The translations under genes were made by a program, and so were the position numbers. The notes below the pieces were generated by a model. The model saw only the letters and a program-made list of their open reading frames with translations, was not told the DNA's origin and did no database searches. This document shows positions 6,055-8,241 of a stretch of DNA of 8,241 bases, in pieces (positions within the stretch are counted from its first letter, which is position 1; every line of letters starts with the position of its first letter). Origin of the DNA: CAZMLC01 sp964567125 (GTDB taxonomy: Bacteria > Verrucomicrobiota > Kiritimatiellia > RFP12 > UBA1067). The stretch spans positions 1 to 8,241 of the forward strand of contig CAZMLC010000098.1 of NCBI GenBank assembly GCA_964567125.1, given 5' to 3'.

Positions 6055-6804
6055 ATGAAAGTCGTTGTCATTGATGTCGGAAATACCTCAACCGGAATCG
6101 CGCTCTACTGCGCGGGCAAAATAACGCGCGTGTCGCACATCAAGGGCGGAATCTGCAAGGAGCCCCAGGCGTGCGCGGAGGCGATCCGCAAGGCGGCCAA
6201 GGGCATGGTGAACGGCGCGATCCTCGGCTCTGTCGTGCCGACGGTCAATGCGGCTTGGAAGCGCCTGTTCAAGCAGGAGCTGGGTTGCGATCTGATGGTG
6301 GTCAATTCCGCGCTGAAGCTGGACGTGCGCATCGATTATCCGGAACCGAAGACCATTGGCGCGGATCGTCTGGCCGATGCCTGTGGAGGCGTACGCCGGT
6401 ATGGCGCGCCGTTGATTATCGCGGATTTCGGTACAGCGCTGACCTTTGATATTGTGACCAGCGCGTGCGCCTATGTCGGCGGTGTGATCACGCCGGGATT
6501 ACCGCTGATGACGGACTACCTGTATGAACGGACCGCGCTGCTGCCGCGCGTCGAGTTGACCGGGCCTTGCCCTGCCGTGGGAAAAACCACGCAGCAGGCC
6601 ATGCGCATCGGCGCGCAGATCGGCTATCGCGGCATTGTGCGCGAGATCGTGACCTATCTGCAGAAAACCGTGGAACCTGATTTCAAGCTGGTGGCAACCG
6701 GCGGGTATGCCGCCTGGGCGCTCAAGGACTCCGGCATGCCGTTTGTCATCGATCAGGAACTGACGCTCTTCGGCCTCGGCTGCATCTTTGAGCAGAATCA
6801 GTAA
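6055..6804 (+). CDS. coaX: Type III pantothenate kinase
   Basis: This 249-residue enzyme phosphorylates pantothenate with ATP, the first step of CoA synthesis, in the cytoplasm. It has the ASKHA-fold signatures of CoaX: the first phosphate loop VVIDVGNTSTGIALY (4-18), GSVVP (58-62), the GADRLADACGG motif (102-112), the second phosphate loop DFGTALTFDIV (124-134), GGVITPGL (142-149), VGKTTQQAMRIGAQIGYRG (175-193) and the adenosine-side motif VATGGYA (213-219). The ribosome site AAAGAGGTG (6041-6049) is close to ideal, 5 nt before the ATG. It lies 23 bp after nadC in the same operon; in many bacteria nadC, birA and coaX are neighbours, and here birA is not between them. It converges on lysA, with 71 bp between the stops. 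CoaX enzymes are typically not feedback-inhibited by CoA and need a monovalent cation; this is family knowledge. Confidence 0.95.
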   Translation: MKVVVIDVGNTSTGIALYCAGKITRVSHIKGGICKEPQACAEAIRKAAKGMVNGAILGSVVPTVNAAWKRLFKQELGCDLMVVNSALKLDVRIDYPEPKTIGADRLADACGGVRRYGAPLIIADFGTALTFDIVTSACAYVGGVITPGLPLMTDYLYERTALLPRVELTGPCPAVGKTTQQAMRIGAQIGYRGIVREIVTYLQKTVEPDFKLVATGGYAAWALKDSGMPFVIDQELTLFGLGCIFEQNQ

Positions 6805-6836
6805 GCGTGTCGATGTACGCAGTGTCGGCGAAGAAG

Positions 6837-6867
6837 TCGACTGAATCGAAAGAATCGAAGCAGTCGA
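6837..6867. terminator. Nested hairpin between convergent coaX and lysA, possible bidirectional terminator
   Basis: A 7-bp inverted repeat, TCGACTG (6837-6843) and CAGTCGA (6861-6867), encloses a second one, TCGA (6846-6849) and TCGA (6855-6858), with two-base internal loops on both sides and an AAGAA loop. It falls in the 71-bp gap between two converging genes, where a shared terminator is expected. No T-run follows on either strand, so a classical Rho-independent mechanism is doubtful. Confidence 0.4.
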
Positions 6868-6875
6868 TCATCAAC

Positions 6876-8138
6876 TTAGTGGAACGACGCTAACGCTTGA
6901 AAATCGAGCGTGGAGAAGTAGTCGTTGACCCTCTCAGCGCGACGAATCTGAACCGCGCTGCCATCTTCGCGGACCAGGATCTCAGCGGAACGGAGCTTGC
7001 CGTTATACTGGAAGCCCATGGCGTGGCCGTGCGCGCCGGCATCGTGGATCACCACGAGGTCGCCCGGTGCCAATTCCGGCAGCATGCGGTCAACCGCGAA
7101 CTTGTCGTTGTTCTCGCAGAGGGAACCCGTCACATCGTACATCACATTGCACGGCTGGCCAGCCTTGGCCGGAACCGAGATGTGATGGTAGGCGCCGTAG
7201 AGCGCCGGACGCATCAGGTTCGCCATGCAGGCGTCGAGTCCGGCATAGGTCTTGTAAGTCTTCTTGATGTGACGCACGCGTGAGACGAGGAAGCCGTAAG
7301 GCCCTGTCACCATGCGGCCGCACTCCATGTAGAGCTTGAGCGGCGGATGGCCGGCATCGAGAATGTACTTCTGATACGCCTGACGCATACCCTCGCCGAC
7401 AAACGCCAGATCGACCGCGACCTGTTCCGGCTTGTAGGGAATGCCGATGCCGCCACCGACGTTGATGAACTCAAAGGTGATGCCGACCTCTTTCGAAATC
7501 TCCGCGGCCAACTGGAAGAGAATCTCCGCGGTATCGATGAAATACTGCGGATTCAGTTCGTTCGAGGCCACCATGGTGTGCAAACCGAACTTCTTCACGC
7601 CCTTGGCTTTGAGCAGACGGTAACCCTCGAAGAGCTGTTCGCGCGTAAAGCCGTACTTCGCCTGTTCCGGATTGCCAATAATCGCATTGCCGCCTTTGAG
7701 CGGACCGGGATTGTAGCGGAAGCAGACGCGTTCGGGAATTCCTGCGGATTGCTCGAGAAAAGCGACGTGCGAGAGGTCATCCAGGTTGATGATGGCGCCG
7801 AGCGCCTTGGCCTTCAGGAATTCATCCGCCGGCGTATCGTTCGAGGTGAACATGATCTCCTCGCCCACCGCGCCGATCGACTCCGAGAGCAGCAGTTCCG
7901 GCAGCGAGCTGCAATCCATGCCGAAGCCTTCCTCGCGCACGATCTTCATCAGAAAGGGATTGGGGCAGGCCTTGACCGCAAAATACTCCTTAAAGCCAGG
8001 ATTCCACGCAAAAGCGCGTTTGAGGCGACGTGCATTTTCACGGATGCCGCGTTCATCGTAAATGTGAAACGGCGTCGGGAAATGCTGCTCAATCGTTTCA
8101 AGCTGGTTCAGTGTGAAAGGTAACGTTTTTGCTGTCAT
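6876..8138 (-). CDS. lysA: Diaminopimelate decarboxylase (fold III PLP enzyme)
   Basis: This 420-residue enzyme decarboxylates meso-diaminopimelate to L-lysine, the last step of lysine synthesis, in the cytoplasm. It is a two-domain alanine-racemase-fold decarboxylase. FAVKA carries the PLP-binding Lys56; GLHTMV carries His187, which packs on the cofactor; NVGGGIG (226-232) is the glycine-rich phosphate-binding loop; ECGRMVTGPYG (272-282) corresponds to the EPGR helix start. C-terminal blocks are YDVTGSLCENND (334-345) with catalytic-type Cys341, GDLVVIHDAGAHGHAM (359-374) and QYNGKLRSAEILV (377-389) with Tyr378. Some motifs depart from the usual form (ECGR for EPGR, CENND for CESGD, GAHGHAM for GAYxxxM), so it belongs to a divergent branch. 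Another amino-acid or polyamine decarboxylase of this fold is possible but less likely. GGAG (8149-8152 on the opposite strand) lies 10 nt before the ATG. Confidence 0.82.
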   Translation of the reverse strand: MTAKTLPFTLNQLETIEQHFPTPFHIYDERGIRENARRLKRAFAWNPGFKEYFAVKACPNPFLMKIVREEGFGMDCSSLPELLLSESIGAVGEEIMFTSNDTPADEFLKAKALGAIINLDDLSHVAFLEQSAGIPERVCFRYNPGPLKGGNAIIGNPEQAKYGFTREQLFEGYRLLKAKGVKKFGLHTMVASNELNPQYFIDTAEILFQLAAEISKEVGITFEFINVGGGIGIPYKPEQVAVDLAFVGEGMRQAYQKYILDAGHPPLKLYMECGRMVTGPYGFLVSRVRHIKKTYKTYAGLDACMANLMRPALYGAYHHISVPAKAGQPCNVMYDVTGSLCENNDKFAVDRMLPELAPGDLVVIHDAGAHGHAMGFQYNGKLRSAEILVREDGSAVQIRRAERVNDYFSTLDFQALASFH

Positions 8139-8169
8139 GAACTTACTACTCCAAAAAAACAGTTAAAAC

Positions 8170-8199
8170 AGTATAGAGGTTTGACTCGCGGGGAATCAA
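8170..8199 (-). promoter_or_regulatory. Sigma-70-type promoter of lysA
   Basis: On the minus strand TTGATT (8199-8194) and TATACT (8175-8170) are 18 bp apart, matching 4 of 6 and 5 of 6 consensus positions. The predicted start near 8163 leaves an untranslated leader of about 25 nt that includes the GGAG ribosome site. The leader is too short for a lysine riboswitch of known type, and none is visible in the remaining bases up to the window edge. Confidence 0.55.
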
Positions 8200-8241
8200 C
8201 AGGAAAGATGGTCAAATAAGATTAAATATACGTTAAAACAG

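Noticed and set aside
6897..8123. Two plus-strand open frames (6897-7283 and 7347-8123) opposite lysA
   Set aside because: Both are antisense to lysA, which has the PLP-enzyme motifs in order; the shadows show none and have no ribosome sites.

Overview
The window looks like chromosomal DNA from a Gram-negative-type bacterium. The best guess is a member of the PVC group (Kiritimatiellota, Verrucomicrobiota or Lentisphaerota). This rests on three things: a lipoprotein-type Gfo/Idh/MocA oxidoreductase with the DPGHFHAA-type N-terminus, Sec-exported Ig-like proteins of unknown function, and a GC-rich core interrupted by a more AT-rich stretch. No rRNA or other phylogenetic marker is present, so the taxonomy is inference.

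Layout. Positions 1-546 hold the C-terminal part of an aconitase whose start lies outside the window. It is followed 23 bp later by a lipoprotein oxidoreductase (570-1976) and a hairpin that probably ends transcription (1984-2026). Positions 2121-4060 hold two tightly spaced genes: a large Sec-exported protein with an Ig-like region and an unusual C-terminal domain, then a small secreted helical protein. This stretch has visibly lower GC in places and is the accessory-looking part of the window. From 4132 onward comes a housekeeping cluster: a 73-residue single-pass membrane protein, a rhomboid intramembrane protease starting at TTG, nadC (quinolinate phosphoribosyltransferase, ATGA overlap with the rhomboid gene) and coaX (type III pantothenate kinase). 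On the opposite strand, converging on coaX, is a diaminopimelate decarboxylase (lysA) with a recognisable sigma-70-type promoter near the right edge.

How the genes fit together. nadC and coaX each feed a core cofactor pathway (NAD and CoA), and lysA supplies lysine from the cell-wall precursor meso-DAP. Aconitase belongs to central carbon metabolism. The rhomboid and the small membrane protein are co-oriented and nearly abutting, which makes the small protein a candidate partner or substrate. The two-gene module at 2121-4060 is the least explained part. A secreted effector with a small periplasmic partner is one reading, but it is not proven by the sequence.
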